In this document: positions 23,132 through 31,817 of the stretch, one piece after another
Numbering within the stretch: the first letter of the stretch is position 1
How the letters are laid out: each line of letters starts with the position of its first letter
NCBI RefSeq assembly: GCF_036287235.1
Contig: NZ_CP142850.1
Location: forward strand, 212,001 to 276,000
Length of the DNA stretch: 64,000 nucleotides
Direction of reading: 5' to 3'
Source: Exiguobacterium sp. 9-2
Lineage (GTDB): Bacteria; Bacillota; Bacilli; Exiguobacteriales; Exiguobacteriaceae
The notes under the pieces: model-generated
Databases searched by the model: none
The model's input: only the letters and a program-made list of their open reading frames with translations
Told to the model about the DNA's origin: nothing
Made by a program: the position numbers and the translations under genes

Positions 23132-24319
23132 GTGAAGCAGTTTCGTAAAATAAGAGAGTGGCAAGATGCAGGTCTTTTGGATGAAGCAACTGTTGAACGA
23201 ATTCTGAACTATGAAAATCAACGTTCAACAAAACAACGTCTGCCTTTGTTATTAATCATTGGAGGTACCTTCGTCGTATTGGCTGTATTCAGCTTTTTGG
23301 CTGCTAATTGGCAAGCGATGCCAGTCGGCTGGAAAATCGGACTCGTCGTAGTACTCATGTGGAGCTGTTACATCGTGGCAGATCTTTCGGAACGTCGTCA
23401 TATTCTTCATCCGATTGTCTTTCGAATCGGTGGAATCCTAGCATTTGGTGCCTCAATTCTCGTCGTGGTTCAAAGTTTTCATTTGCCGATGGAAGGATCA
23501 TTACTCGGTTGGTGTGTGTTTGTCGCCGCGTTAGTACATTATGTACTTTGGCGTCATGAGGCATACGGTGTCGTCGCCTTTCTTTCCGGATGGACGATCT
23601 TCACGAGTCTTGGGGGATTTGGTCAGGAGCAGGCGAGTTATCTTGACTGGACGTCCTTTAGTCTTATGATTATACTTTCGTTCAGCTGGTTTTACTTCAG
23701 TCAACAGCTGCCGTCGCTTTTATTTAGCTGGCTGTTTCTTTTTTTCAGCGGTCTATCCTTGTTTCTCCTCGTATCATATGACGGATTCCTGTGGCCGATT
23801 TGGACGCTATTTTTGCTTGTTCCAGTTCTCTGGCTTGTTCGTGAGGAATCCAATCGCCGTATCGTCGAGATGGTCTATCTGGTCGTCGCTGCTATCAGTT
23901 CGATCATCTATTTATCCGTTCGTGCGGAATCAAACGTCGTATTACCCTCCGTGACAGAAGCGGTACTGTTAGCTATCGTCTCCACCGGTCTAGGAATCTT
24001 TCTCTATCAAAAACGTCGTGGATTGTTGTTCATCGTACCGCTTGGATTCGTCGGAGTACTCTGGATTGATGAACAGGCAATTCTACTTGCCATTCTCTTT
24101 GAATTATCCGCGCTACTGTATCTGTTATATCAAGAACGCCGTCATGCAGTCGTCTGGCCAGCCTTTCTCTATTTCATTCTCGTTCAAATTGCGATATATG
24201 TCATATATGCATGGGATCGTTTAAACATGTCCTTATTTTTCCTCATTGGTGCGCTACTCATCTTCTTATTGTCCGGTGTCTTATGGTGGTTACGCCGTAA
24301 AGGAGGTGTGGCGTCATGA
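23132..24319 (+). CDS. DUF2157 domain membrane protein
   Basis: Integral membrane protein of 395 residues and unknown function. A soluble N-terminal helix pair (KIREWQDAGLLDEATVERILNYE) is the DUF2157 signature and is followed by about ten to twelve hydrophobic segments. I chose GTG giving MKQFRKIREW because AAGGAGGT lies seven bases before it; a GTG three codons earlier overlaps that site. Its stop overlaps the next gene (GDYXXLXY family) by four bases. The two families are often found side by side, which suggests one membrane complex; this is inference. Confidence 0.85.
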   Translation: MKQFRKIREWQDAGLLDEATVERILNYENQRSTKQRLPLLLIIGGTFVVLAVFSFLAANWQAMPVGWKIGLVVVLMWSCYIVADLSERRHILHPIVFRIGGILAFGASILVVVQSFHLPMEGSLLGWCVFVAALVHYVLWRHEAYGVVAFLSGWTIFTSLGGFGQEQASYLDWTSFSLMIILSFSWFYFSQQLPSLLFSWLFLFFSGLSLFLLVSYDGFLWPIWTLFLLVPVLWLVREESNRRIVEMVYLVVAAISSIIYLSVRAESNVVLPSVTEAVLLAIVSTGLGIFLYQKRRGLLFIVPLGFVGVLWIDEQAILLAILFELSALLYLLYQERRHAVVWPAFLYFILVQIAIYVIYAWDRLNMSLFFLIGALLIFLLSGVLWWLRRKGGVAS

Positions 24320-24759
24320 AGCGTTATCTGATACCAGTATTGCAGACATGCGCCGTCGGTCTGTTGATCGTCAGCTTTTTTGCGACCTCCTGGTTCGGGA
24401 CATCGTACCGTTTTCGGGCAGAACCGTTTGATCCGTTTGATCCCGTTTACGGCGAATACGTGATGCTTCAGTACCCAGATTTAAAACCTGGTCCGAGGAT
24501 TCAAAACGGACGTGTCTATGTCAGCTTCAAGACGGATGCTTCCGGTTATGCTCAAATCGATCGGATTTCGAATGAACGATTCTTCGGAAGTATCGCCGGC
24601 GATTATTACGAGCAATATGTATCGATTCCGCAGTTGACGCAGTATTATGTCGAACAGGGAAGCGGAAAACAATACGAAAAAGCAAAAGCACTGGAAGTCC
24701 GAGCGGATGTGTCACCATGGGGAACGATCCGGACGACGAATTTAAAGATTTCTGAGTAA
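24316..24759 (+). CDS. GDYXXLXY family protein
   Basis: Membrane-anchored protein of 147 residues. One N-terminal hydrophobic segment (about 5-27) leads to an extracytoplasmic domain that starts RAEPFDPFDPVYGEYVMLQYPDL, the signature that names the family (here GEYVMLQY). Function unknown. The ATG overlaps the DUF2157 stop, with AAAGGAGGTG well placed, so the two proteins are translationally coupled and probably act together. No terminator was seen directly after it; the T-box leader begins within about 100 bases. Confidence 0.83.
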   Translation: MKRYLIPVLQTCAVGLLIVSFFATSWFGTSYRFRAEPFDPFDPVYGEYVMLQYPDLKPGPRIQNGRVYVSFKTDASGYAQIDRISNERFFGSIAGDYYEQYVSIPQLTQYYVEQGSGKQYEKAKALEVRADVSPWGTIRTTNLKISE

Positions 24760-24765
24760 AAAACC

Positions 24766-24794
24766 TTGCGCCAGGAATAAAACGGTTGTACTAT
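24766..24794 (+). promoter_or_regulatory. Possible promoter of the T-box operon
   Basis: TTGCGC, 17 bases, TACTAT. Both hexamers are partial matches, but the position just before the T-box leader fits. Read-through from the GDYXXLXY gene is an alternative. Confidence 0.35.
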
Positions 24795-24830
24795 TAATTT
24801 AAATTTTCAGACAACTGAATCTGCATGTGT

Positions 24831-25099
24831 AGATGGGAAGAGTAAAGTGATTGGAAATCGATAGAGAGTCTCTGTTGCTGGAAATGAGACGATTTCGATA
24901 CTTGAAGATGGTCCCGGAGCAGTCGGAAGAACGTGAACCGTGTTCATCAGTAGAACCGACCGGTAGGAAGGATACCGTTAGCATTCCATGGAGTCTCGTA
25001 CTCCTAGAGGTGGCTGAGCGTGAGTTGAGTCATGAACGAAGGTGGTACCACGTGATCAGACATCACGTCCTGAGAAATAAGGGCGTGGTGTCTTTTTTT
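24831..25099 (+). promoter_or_regulatory. T-box riboswitch, specifier reads ATG (methionine)
   Basis: The conserved T-box AACGAAGGTGGTACCACG is at 25035-25052, and a terminator (GACATCACGTCC with GGGCGTGGTGTC, 25059-25092, then seven T) follows. Stem I can be drawn from GGGA (24835) to TCCC (24915), with GTCTC/GAGAC and GAAATC/GATTTC as the upper helices and an AGAGA bulge. The specifier loop reads GAAG-ATG-G (24904-24911), which places ATG at the specifier position. The TGGT bulge of the antiterminator would pair with an ACCA end, that is discriminator A, as in methionine tRNA. Uncharged tRNA-Met should thus allow expression. The T-box is certain; the amino acid is read by eye. Confidence 0.93.
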
Positions 25100-25132
25100 G
25101 TGGAGACGTTCCCGCAGGAGGAGGATGACGAG

Positions 25133-25990
25133 ATGGCAGAAGCATTGGTATTGCAATCAGACTTTGGCGTGAGTGATGGGGCAGTGAGTGCGATGTATGG
25201 GGTGGCCCATAGCATCAATCCGGAGATTCGGATTTTTGATTTAACGCATGACATTCCGCCATTCCACATTTGGGAAGCGTCCTATCGGTTACTGCAGACG
25301 GTGCCGTACTGGACGGAGCAAACGGTGTTCGTTTCTATCGTCGATCCGGGTGTCGGGTCGAGGCGAAAGAGTGTCGTCGCGCGAACACGGACCAATCAAT
25401 ACATCATTACACCGGATAATGGGACGTTGACGCATCTTTGGCAAGCCGGATACATTGCGGAAGTGAGACAACTCGATGATCGCCGGCATCGTCTGCCTCG
25501 GATGGGAGAATCGTACACGTTTCACGGACGAGATATCTTTGCCTTCACGGGTGCGCGATTATCGAGCCACGTCATCACGTTCGAAGAGATGGGACCGCTT
25601 TTACCTACTGAAGAACTCGTCTTACTCGACCGGACACCTGCCTCGTCGTCGGATATCGGTGTCACGGGTATCGTCGAGATTCTCGATGTCCGCTTCGGAA
25701 ACGTCTGGACGAACATTCCCGTCGCACTCGTCCGTCAGACAGGTCTCGATATCGGGAGCCACGTCAAGGTAAGGGTTTCGTACCGAGACCGGATCGTCTA
25801 CGAACAAACACTGCTCTTCGGTCATTCGTTCGCAGATGTGCCGGTCGGTTCAGGAGTTGTCTACATCAATTCGCTGGATCAGATTGCTCTTGCCTTGAAT
25901 CAAGGTTCGTTTGCACATGCATTTGAAGTTGGAATCGGAAATGATTGGAGTGTTAGCGTACAACACATTAAAGGAGGAGATCGAACATGA
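25133..25990 (+). CDS. SAM hydroxide adenosyltransferase (DUF62 family)
   Basis: Enzyme family that cleaves S-adenosylmethionine with water or hydroxide to adenosine and L-methionine; relatives are fluorinase and chlorinase. The 285-residue protein shows [19 protein letters not shown] at the N-terminus, [15 protein letters not shown] in the middle and [13 protein letters not shown], the Asp, Arg and His motifs of the hydroxide-using subgroup. The halogenase loop is not apparent. The chosen ATG follows AGGAGGAGG; the frame is open upstream only because it runs through the T-box leader. It is the first gene of an operon with ECF transporter genes. Physiological role of this family is still open. 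Confidence 0.88.
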   Translation: MAEALVLQSDFGVSDGAVSAMYGVAHSINPEIRIFDLTHDIPPFHIWEASYRLLQTVPYWTEQTVFVSIVDPGVGSRRKSVVARTRTNQYIITPDNGTLTHLWQAGYIAEVRQLDDRRHRLPRMGESYTFHGRDIFAFTGARLSSHVITFEEMGPLLPTEELVLLDRTPASSSDIGVTGIVEILDVRFGNVWTNIPVALVRQTGLDIGSHVKVRVSYRDRIVYEQTLLFGHSFADVPVGSGVVYINSLDQIALALNQGSFAHAFEVGIGNDWSVSVQHIKGGDRT

Positions 25991-26538
25991 AAGGATTTAC
26001 GACAAAACAAATCGTCGCAACTGGGATCGGAGCAGCTGTATTCATCATTTTAAGTCGATTCGCTGCGATTCCGACAGGCGTACCGAACACGTCAATCGAG
26101 ACAGCCTATGCATTTCTCGCATTCATGGCGGTCTTGTTCGGACCGGTTACAGCCGGCTTGATCGGTCTGATCGGTCATGGCTTAAAAGATGCGATTTTAT
26201 ACGGTTCCCCGTGGTGGAGTTGGGTCATCGTCTCCGGGTTCGTCGGGTTTGGTATCGGATTGATTGCTAACCGAATTCGTTTAGAAGAAGGCGGATTGAC
26301 GACTCGTAAAATCGTTTTATTCAACGCCACACAAGCCATCGTGCAAGCGATTGGTTGGATCATCATCGCACCTGTACTCGATATTTTAATTTACACGGAG
26401 CCGGCGAATAAAGTCTTCGTTCAAGGTGCGGTCGCTGCGACATCAAACATCTTGACAGTCGGTGTCATCGGAACGTTATTACTCGTCACGTATGCCAAAA
26501 CAAGAAGTAAAGCAGGCAGCTTGAAACGCGAAGTTTGA
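25987..26538 (+). CDS. ECF transporter S component, UPF0397/MtsT-like
   Basis: Substrate-binding membrane subunit of an energy-coupling factor transporter, 183 residues with about five or six membrane segments. The stretch [34 protein letters not shown] and [22 protein letters not shown] matches the UPF0397 family. The start overlaps the SAM hydrolase stop by four bases, with AAAGGAGGAG upstream. The A and T subunit genes follow, so the transporter is of the dedicated group I type. From the methionine T-box I infer that the substrate is methionine or a related sulfur compound or nucleoside; sequence alone does not show it. Confidence 0.87.
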   Translation: MKGFTTKQIVATGIGAAVFIILSRFAAIPTGVPNTSIETAYAFLAFMAVLFGPVTAGLIGLIGHGLKDAILYGSPWWSWVIVSGFVGFGIGLIANRIRLEEGGLTTRKIVLFNATQAIVQAIGWIIIAPVLDILIYTEPANKVFVQGAVAATSNILTVGVIGTLLLVTYAKTRSKAGSLKREV

Positions 26539-26543
26539 CCGAA

Positions 26544-26589
26544 TGAGCTATGATCCTGTGCGAAGAAACGGCAGGGACATAGCTCATTT
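26544..26589 (+). repeat. Strong hairpin between the ECF S and A genes
   Basis: ATGAGCTATG with inner CCTG pairs to CAGG and CATAGCTCAT around a loop of about a dozen bases. Only three T residues follow, so it is not a clear terminator. It may stabilise the upstream message or reduce read-through to set the ratio of S to A subunits. Confidence 0.65.
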
Positions 26590-26608
26590 AGCTTGGGGGG
26601 AGAAAGAC

Positions 26609-28312
26609 ATGACAAACGTGATTGAATTTCAGGATTTTTCATTTACATATCGGAGTCAGTCGGAACCGACACTCCGGCAGATTCAGTTAACGATTCAAGC
26701 AGGCGAACGCATCTTAATTGTTGGACCTTCGGGTTCAGGAAAAAGTACGCTTGCTCAGTGCATCAATGGGTTGATTCCATTCTCGTACCCGGGAACGTGG
26801 AAAGGACAGGTTCTGATCAAAGGGCAGGATGCCCGGACGTTATCGTTATTTGATCGTTCGCTGCATATTGGCACGGTGTTACAGGATCCAGATGCGCAGT
26901 TCGTTGGTTTATCGGTTGGCGAAGACATTGCCTTTGCGCTCGAGAACAAACAGACAGGGCGACCGGAAATGCACGAGATCGTCGAACGCGTCGCACGGAT
27001 GACGGACGTCGAGACGCTTTTGCAAGCGCGATTAAATGATTTATCAGGAGGTCAGCGACAACGGGCGGCATTGGCTGGAGTTCTCGTCGAAGATGCGGAT
27101 ATCTTATTGTTTGATGAACCACTCGCAAATCTCGATCCGGTAGCGGGTCAAGAAGCGATGATGTTAATGGATCGACTGCAACGCGATACGAACCGAACAC
27201 TGATCGTCGTTGAACACCGAATCGAGGATGTACTGGTCATTCCATTTGATCGCATCATCGTCATGGTCGACGGAGAAATTATCGCCGATCATCATCCTGA
27301 CGTCATCTTAAGTAACGGAAAACTGCAACAAGCAATATTGCGTGAACCCCTCTATGTCAGTGCCGCACGCTGGGCTGGCATGACCGTGGAGTCTGTAGAT
27401 CAGCCGAGCCGCATCGATCCTTTTTTAGAGCAGTTCAACCAGAAAGACGTGTTAGAACGTTTAGAAGAAGCTCCTCAAAAAGAGGCTGCAATCTCTGATT
27501 CATTGCTTGAACTTGAGCAGTTGGCGTTTCATTATCATCAAGGAACGCCAGTGCTTGAAGATGTGACGGCGACTTTTCAAAAAGGAACACTGACAACGAT
27601 CGTCGGTCAGAATGGTGCAGGGAAATCAACGCTTGCGAAAGTGTTGAGTGGTTATCAACGGTCAACGAGTGGCCGAATCCTACTTAACGGGACCGACATT
27701 ACGCACCAACCGATCGCCGAGCGGGCAGGGTCAATCGGATTCGTCCTGCAAAATCCGAATCATATGATTTCGAAGCACCTCGTGCAGGAGGAAATTCGCT
27801 ACGGGATGCAGACACTCGGATTGAGTGAAGCGGAAGAAAACGAGCGTCTCGAGCAGACGTTACGTCGCTGCGGATTATATCCGTTTCGCAATTGGCCGAT
27901 CCAAGCACTAAGTTTTGGTCAGAAGAAACGGGTGACGATTGCTTCGATTCTCGTTCGACGACCGGATATCTTGATTCTCGATGAACCGACAGCTGGTCAA
28001 GATTACCGGCATTATTCGGATATGATGGGCTTTTTAGAAGGATTGAAACAAGAGGGGATGACGTTACTCATCATCACGCATGATATGCATCTCGTCTTAG
28101 AGTACAGCGATCAAGTCTGCCTGGTGCAAGCTGGACGCATCCGTTACGCCGGAACGTCATTTGGACTGCTAAATCAAGAACAGTTGCTGCATCATGCCCA
28201 TTTAAAGCAAACATCGCTCTTTACGATAGCGAAACATCTCGACATCGATGCGGAACGATTCGTCGAGTCCGTGATTACGGCGGAGCGAAAGGAGCGGGAA
28301 CAATGGCTGTAG
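26609..28312 (+). CDS. ECF transporter ATPase, two fused ABC domains
   Basis: Energising subunit of the ECF transporter, 567 residues with two ATP-binding cassettes. Domain 1 (about 5-240) has GPSGSGKST, LSGGQRQRAALA and ILLFDEPLANLDP; domain 2 (about 305-540) has GQNGAGKST, LSFGQKKRVTIA and ILILDEPTAG. The second signature LSFGQ departs from LSGGQ. The fusion replaces the separate EcfA and EcfA' found in shared systems, as in YkoD-like proteins. I chose ATG giving MTNVIEFQDFSF with GGGGGGAG upstream; the frame is open 22 codons further through the hairpin. It overlaps the T component gene by ten bases. Confidence 0.92.
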   Translation: MTNVIEFQDFSFTYRSQSEPTLRQIQLTIQAGERILIVGPSGSGKSTLAQCINGLIPFSYPGTWKGQVLIKGQDARTLSLFDRSLHIGTVLQDPDAQFVGLSVGEDIAFALENKQTGRPEMHEIVERVARMTDVETLLQARLNDLSGGQRQRAALAGVLVEDADILLFDEPLANLDPVAGQEAMMLMDRLQRDTNRTLIVVEHRIEDVLVIPFDRIIVMVDGEIIADHHPDVILSNGKLQQAILREPLYVSAARWAGMTVESVDQPSRIDPFLEQFNQKDVLERLEEAPQKEAAISDSLLELEQLAFHYHQGTPVLEDVTATFQKGTLTTIVGQNGAGKSTLAKVLSGYQRSTSGRILLNGTDITHQPIAERAGSIGFVLQNPNHMISKHLVQEEIRYGMQTLGLSEAEENERLEQTLRRCGLYPFRNWPIQALSFGQKKRVTIASILVRRPDILILDEPTAGQDYRHYSDMMGFLEGLKQEGMTLLIITHDMHLVLEYSDQVCLVQAGRIRYAGTSFGLLNQEQLLHHAHLKQTSLFTIAKHLDIDAERFVESVITAERKEREQWL

Positions 28313-29127
28313 AAATGCTTGGCTATATTGAAAAAGCGTCACCGATTCATCGATTGACGGGAACGACGAAACTGATCGGATTCTTGTTATTTACGACAGC
28401 AACGATGTTTACCTATGATACGCGTGTCTTACTTGTTCTTGGTTTAGTCAGCATCGTGTTATTCCGATTGTCACGTATTCAGTTTCGGGAAGTCCGATTC
28501 GTTTTGATCTTTACAGCAATATTTGTCCTGATTAATGCACTCGCCGTTTATCTATTCGAACCAGAGCAGGGCGTTGAAATCTACGGTTCGCGTCACGTTT
28601 TATTTGAAGGCGTTGGTCGCTTTACGATAACATCAGAACAATTGTTTTATCTGTTTAATCTCATCTTAAAATACAGTGTGATCGTTCCGATTGCTGTGTT
28701 GTTTCTCGTCACGACCCATCCGACAGAATTCGCGTCCTCGTTGAACCGGATTGGTGTACCGTATAAAATCGCCTTCGCTGTCTCATTAGCGCTCCGTTAC
28801 ATTCCAGACGTACAAGCGGACTTTCGGACGATTGCGAACGCTCAGGAAGCGCGGGGAATTGCCGTCTCGCATGGTTCGCTTTGGCAACGGGCGCGTAATA
28901 GCATCCAGATTTTACTTCCGTTGCTGTTTACGAGTCTCGAACGAATTGAAACCGTCAGCAATGCGATGGATCTCCGTGGATTTGGTGCGGGACGAAAGCG
29001 GACGTGGTACAACCAACAGACGATGACACGCATCGATTATGTCGCCATCAGTTGTGTAGTACTTTTGACAATTTTCTCGTTTGTCGTCACTTTCCATGAC
29101 GGCAATCGATTTTATAATCCGTTCTAA
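28303..29127 (+). CDS. ECF transporter T component
   Basis: Membrane scaffold subunit that links the S component to the ATPase, 274 residues with about five or six membrane segments. The two coupling helices carry the family signature AxRG-like motifs, seen here as NAQEARGIAVSHGSLWQRARN and AMDLRGFGAGRKRTWYN. It closes the operon and overlaps the ATPase gene by ten bases. With the S and A genes all the parts of a dedicated ECF importer are present. A bidirectional terminator follows. Confidence 0.91.
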   Translation: MAVEMLGYIEKASPIHRLTGTTKLIGFLLFTTATMFTYDTRVLLVLGLVSIVLFRLSRIQFREVRFVLIFTAIFVLINALAVYLFEPEQGVEIYGSRHVLFEGVGRFTITSEQLFYLFNLILKYSVIVPIAVLFLVTTHPTEFASSLNRIGVPYKIAFAVSLALRYIPDVQADFRTIANAQEARGIAVSHGSLWQRARNSIQILLPLLFTSLERIETVSNAMDLRGFGAGRKRTWYNQQTMTRIDYVAISCVVLLTIFSFVVTFHDGNRFYNPF

Positions 29128-29140
29128 GCATGAGATACGA

Positions 29141-29170
29141 AAAAGGCAGTGGATGCGTCCACTGCCTTTT
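29141..29170. terminator. Bidirectional terminator between the ECF operon and cstA
   Basis: Stem GGCAGTGGA, loop TGCG, TCCACTGCC, with A residues before and T residues after. Confidence 0.9.
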
Positions 29171-29188
29171 ATCATATAACTAATCCGC

Positions 29189-30982
29189 TTACGCAGAACG
29201 TTTTTGATTTTCCCAACGTGGTGAGTTCAATAGTTCAATCCATTTCTTGACGGCTGAGATCGTAATGACGATCGCGAGCAGTCCCATCGTTACGGATAAG
29301 ACGGTATTCAAGACGCTAAATCCTGGAGAATCTGGATTTGCATAAACGTTTGCGACCATCCAGATATCAGCAAATGTTACTGTGATCAGGAGGTAGACGA
29401 GCGGGATGAACGTCGTCAGGGCATAGACTTTTTTATCGGCGATTTTCAAGATGATCGTCGTTCCGATGATCAAGCCGATTGAAGCCATCAGCTGATTTGA
29501 TACCCCGAATAATGCCCAAATCGAACCGATGTCACCTGAGAACAGGAGATAGCCCCAGAAGAACGTACCGAGTGCTGAAGCAAAGATTGCACCTGGAATC
29601 CAGTCGACGCGTTTGAGTGGTTTATAGAATTCACCGAAGAAATCTTGAATCAAGTAACGGGCGACACGTGTTCCTGCGTCGATTGCAGTTAAAATGAAGA
29701 CCGCTTCGAACAGAATGACGAATTGGAAGAAGAAACCGGCAATCTCTTTGAACCATGGGATGGCGCGGAAGATGAACGTCATACCGACGGCGAGTGAAAC
29801 GGCACCACCCGTTCGACCTGCAAGGTCGAGTCCGATTTCACGAGATAAATCATCCAAGTAGACCGTGCTCATACCTAGAGTTGCGAATACTTCTGGTGTT
29901 GAGTTGATGGCAAAGTAATCACCGACTTCAAGAGATGTCGCAGCAATCAATGCCATGACGGCAACAAGACATTCAACAAGCATGGCACCAAAAGCAACCG
30001 GTTTGATGTCACTCCACCGATTGATCATCTTCGGTGTCGTACCAGAACCAACGAAAGCGTGGAAACCAGAGATTGCACCACAGGCAATCGTGATCGAGAT
30101 GAATGGCCAGACTGGACCAGCGATGATTGGACCACCGCCATCAACGAACTTCGTGAATGCTGGGAATCGAATGTCCGGGTTGATGATGAAGACACCAACG
30201 ATTAAGGCAAGGAAAACACCGATCTTCATGAAACTTGATAGATAGTCGCGTGGTGCGAGCAAGAGCCATACAGGCAGTGCCGCAGCGAAGAATGCATAAA
30301 TCGGTAGAGCGATTGCGAGCTGACGAGAGGACAGGTCGAACCAGTCACCGATGAATGTTTCCGTCAACTGAGGACCAAAACCAATCGCAGCTAAGATGAG
30401 TAGAAAACCGACTGTTGAAGCAAGGGCTAGGTTACCACCTTTACGTAAGTAAATCCCAACGAGCATCGCGATCGGAATCGTCGAGAAGACAGCGAATGTG
30501 CCCCATGGATTATGTTCAAGTGCGTGCAGGACGACCATCGATAGTCCCGCCATCGTAATCGTGATGATGAAGAGCATCGCAAGACCGGCACAAAAACCAG
30601 CGACGGGACCTAATTCTTTTTTAGCGACTTCGGACAACGATTGACCATCTTGACGCATCGAGGCAAACAGGACGACCATATCATGGACCGCTCCCCCGAT
30701 GACGGCACCGATCAAGAGCCACAGTAAGCCGGGTAGGTAGCCGAACTGAGCAGCAAGGACAGGTCCGACGAGTGGACCAGCAGCAGCGATTGCCGCAAAA
30801 TGGTGTCCGAATGAGACCCATTTGTTCGTTGGAACGTAATCTTTTCCGTCCGCTAGTTTATGAGCAGGCGTTTCGCGATCATCTTTGATTTTTAAGACTT
30901 TCGCAGCCATGAATGTACCGTAGAGACGATACGCGATTAATAAGATACAGATGACAGCAATGACGATGGGAGTAGCGCTCAT
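29189..30982 (-). CDS. cstA: Carbon starvation protein CstA family transporter
   Basis: Large membrane protein of 597 residues with about sixteen segments, a peptide or pyruvate/proton symporter family. Family landmarks are KDYVPTNKWVSFGHHFAAIAAAGPLVGPVLAAQFGYLPGLLW near the N-terminus, HDMVVLFASMRQDGQS, and HAFVGSGTTPKMI. The E. coli paralogues are CstA (YbdD partner) and BtsT, a pyruvate importer controlled by a LytS/LytTR pair. Here the next genes upstream are lytR and lytS, which favours a pyruvate role by analogy. A cre-like site lies 50 bases before the start, over the promoter. The ATG follows GAGGAGGAATTTTAG. Confidence 0.92.
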   Translation of the reverse strand: MSATPIVIAVICILLIAYRLYGTFMAAKVLKIKDDRETPAHKLADGKDYVPTNKWVSFGHHFAAIAAAGPLVGPVLAAQFGYLPGLLWLLIGAVIGGAVHDMVVLFASMRQDGQSLSEVAKKELGPVAGFCAGLAMLFIITITMAGLSMVVLHALEHNPWGTFAVFSTIPIAMLVGIYLRKGGNLALASTVGFLLILAAIGFGPQLTETFIGDWFDLSSRQLAIALPIYAFFAAALPVWLLLAPRDYLSSFMKIGVFLALIVGVFIINPDIRFPAFTKFVDGGGPIIAGPVWPFISITIACGAISGFHAFVGSGTTPKMINRWSDIKPVAFGAMLVECLVAVMALIAATSLEVGDYFAINSTPEVFATLGMSTVYLDDLSREIGLDLAGRTGGAVSLAVGMTFIFRAIPWFKEIAGFFFQFVILFEAVFILTAIDAGTRVARYLIQDFFGEFYKPLKRVDWIPGAIFASALGTFFWGYLLFSGDIGSIWALFGVSNQLMASIGLIIGTTIILKIADKKVYALTTFIPLVYLLITVTFADIWMVANVYANPDSPGFSVLNTVLSVTMGLLAIVITISAVKKWIELLNSPRWENQKRSA

Positions 30983-31019
30983 CTAAAATTCCTCCTCTTG
31001 AATGAACTATGATGGATTT

Positions 31020-31046
31020 AGTATACAAGTTGTGGAAGCGCTTTCT
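31020..31046 (-). promoter_or_regulatory. cstA -10 region with cre-like CcpA site
   Basis: On the minus strand AGAAAGCGCTTCCA (31033-31046) fits WTGNAANCGNWNNCW with one mismatch and is followed eight bases later by TATACT (31020-31025). No good -35 was seen, which would suit a promoter that needs an activator such as the adjacent LytTR regulator. CcpA binding between -35 and -10 would repress. Confidence 0.6.
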
Positions 31047-31107
31047 TTAATTTTTAGATGAGTTGTCGATTTTGTACGACGAAAGGTTGAAAAAGGACCT
31101 TGAATCA

Positions 31108-31141
31108 CAAAAAAGAAGCACTCAAATACCGAGCGCTTCTT
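31108..31141 (-). terminator. Rho-independent terminator of lytSR
   Basis: AGAAGC and GCTTCT with inner ACTC/GAG pairing, overlapping the last codons of the response regulator gene, followed on the minus strand by a T run. Confidence 0.7.
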
Positions 31142-31817
31142 TCAATAGTTTGACATACGTCCGACTGACCGGCACATCGATTTGGTGAATCTTTAAGTTG
31201 TAAGCCCCGTTAAACCAAGGTTCAATCGCGTCAATCGCTGATAAGTTCACGAGATACGAGCGATGAACCCGTAAAAACCGATGATCTTGAAGCTTTCGTT
31301 CAAGTTCGAGTAAGGTCTCGTTTGAAGGATACGCTTCATGTTCCGTTACGATTTTCGTTTTCCCGTTTTCAGCGACGATGTAATCAATATCTTGCGGAGA
31401 TAAGAGTTTGAGTCGATCTCCCGTTTCGACAGCTAAACGTTCAAGTCGAGGTGCTTTTTTCGGAAGCGGTCGTGCGACTTTTTCGATGGCGCGCACGATC
31501 CGTGCCGGATCATACGGTTTCAAGATGTAGTCATAGGCATTGAGTTCAAAGGCTTCAAGTGCATGAGCATCATATGCCGTTACAAACAAAAGAGCCGGAG
31601 GACGTGGCATCGACTTCAATCGTTTGGCGACTTCAAGACCGCTTCCGTCCGTCAGCTCGATATCAAGAAAGACTAAGTCGGGTTGAAGGGAGCGGACGAG
31701 TCGTTCCGCTTCTTCGACACTACCGGTTTCTCCGACGACTTCAAGACCGGCTGCGGTCACGTGATAACGGAGCTCGTCACGTGCGAGCGGTTCATCTTCA
31801 ATCAACAAGGTGCGCAT
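31122..31817 (-). CDS. lytR: LytTR family response regulator
   Basis: DNA-binding response regulator of 231 residues, partner of the LytS-type kinase. The receiver domain begins MRTLLIEDEPLARDEL and has the phosphorylated Asp in LVFLDIEL (about residue 54) and the Lys in YDYILKPYDP. The C-terminal LytTR domain includes YIVAENGKTKIVTEHEAYPSNETLLELERKL and FLRVHRSYLVNLSAI. The frame is open for 81 codons upstream, but the chosen ATG gives the standard N-terminus with AAAGGAGAACC before it. It overlaps the end of lytS by 20 bases, so translation is coupled. cstA lies next downstream. Confidence 0.92.
   Translation of the reverse strand: MRTLLIEDEPLARDELRYHVTAAGLEVVGETGSVEEAERLVRSLQPDLVFLDIELTDGSGLEVAKRLKSMPRPPALLFVTAYDAHALEAFELNAYDYILKPYDPARIVRAIEKVARPLPKKAPRLERLAVETGDRLKLLSPQDIDYIVAENGKTKIVTEHEAYPSNETLLELERKLQDHRFLRVHRSYLVNLSAIDAIEPWFNGAYNLKIHQIDVPVSRTYVKLLKEALGI

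Noticed and set aside
24851-25132. Open frame extending the SAM hydrolase by 94 codons at its N-terminus
   Set aside because: The extension is the T-box leader and terminator read as protein; the ribosome binding site and family N-terminus support the later ATG.
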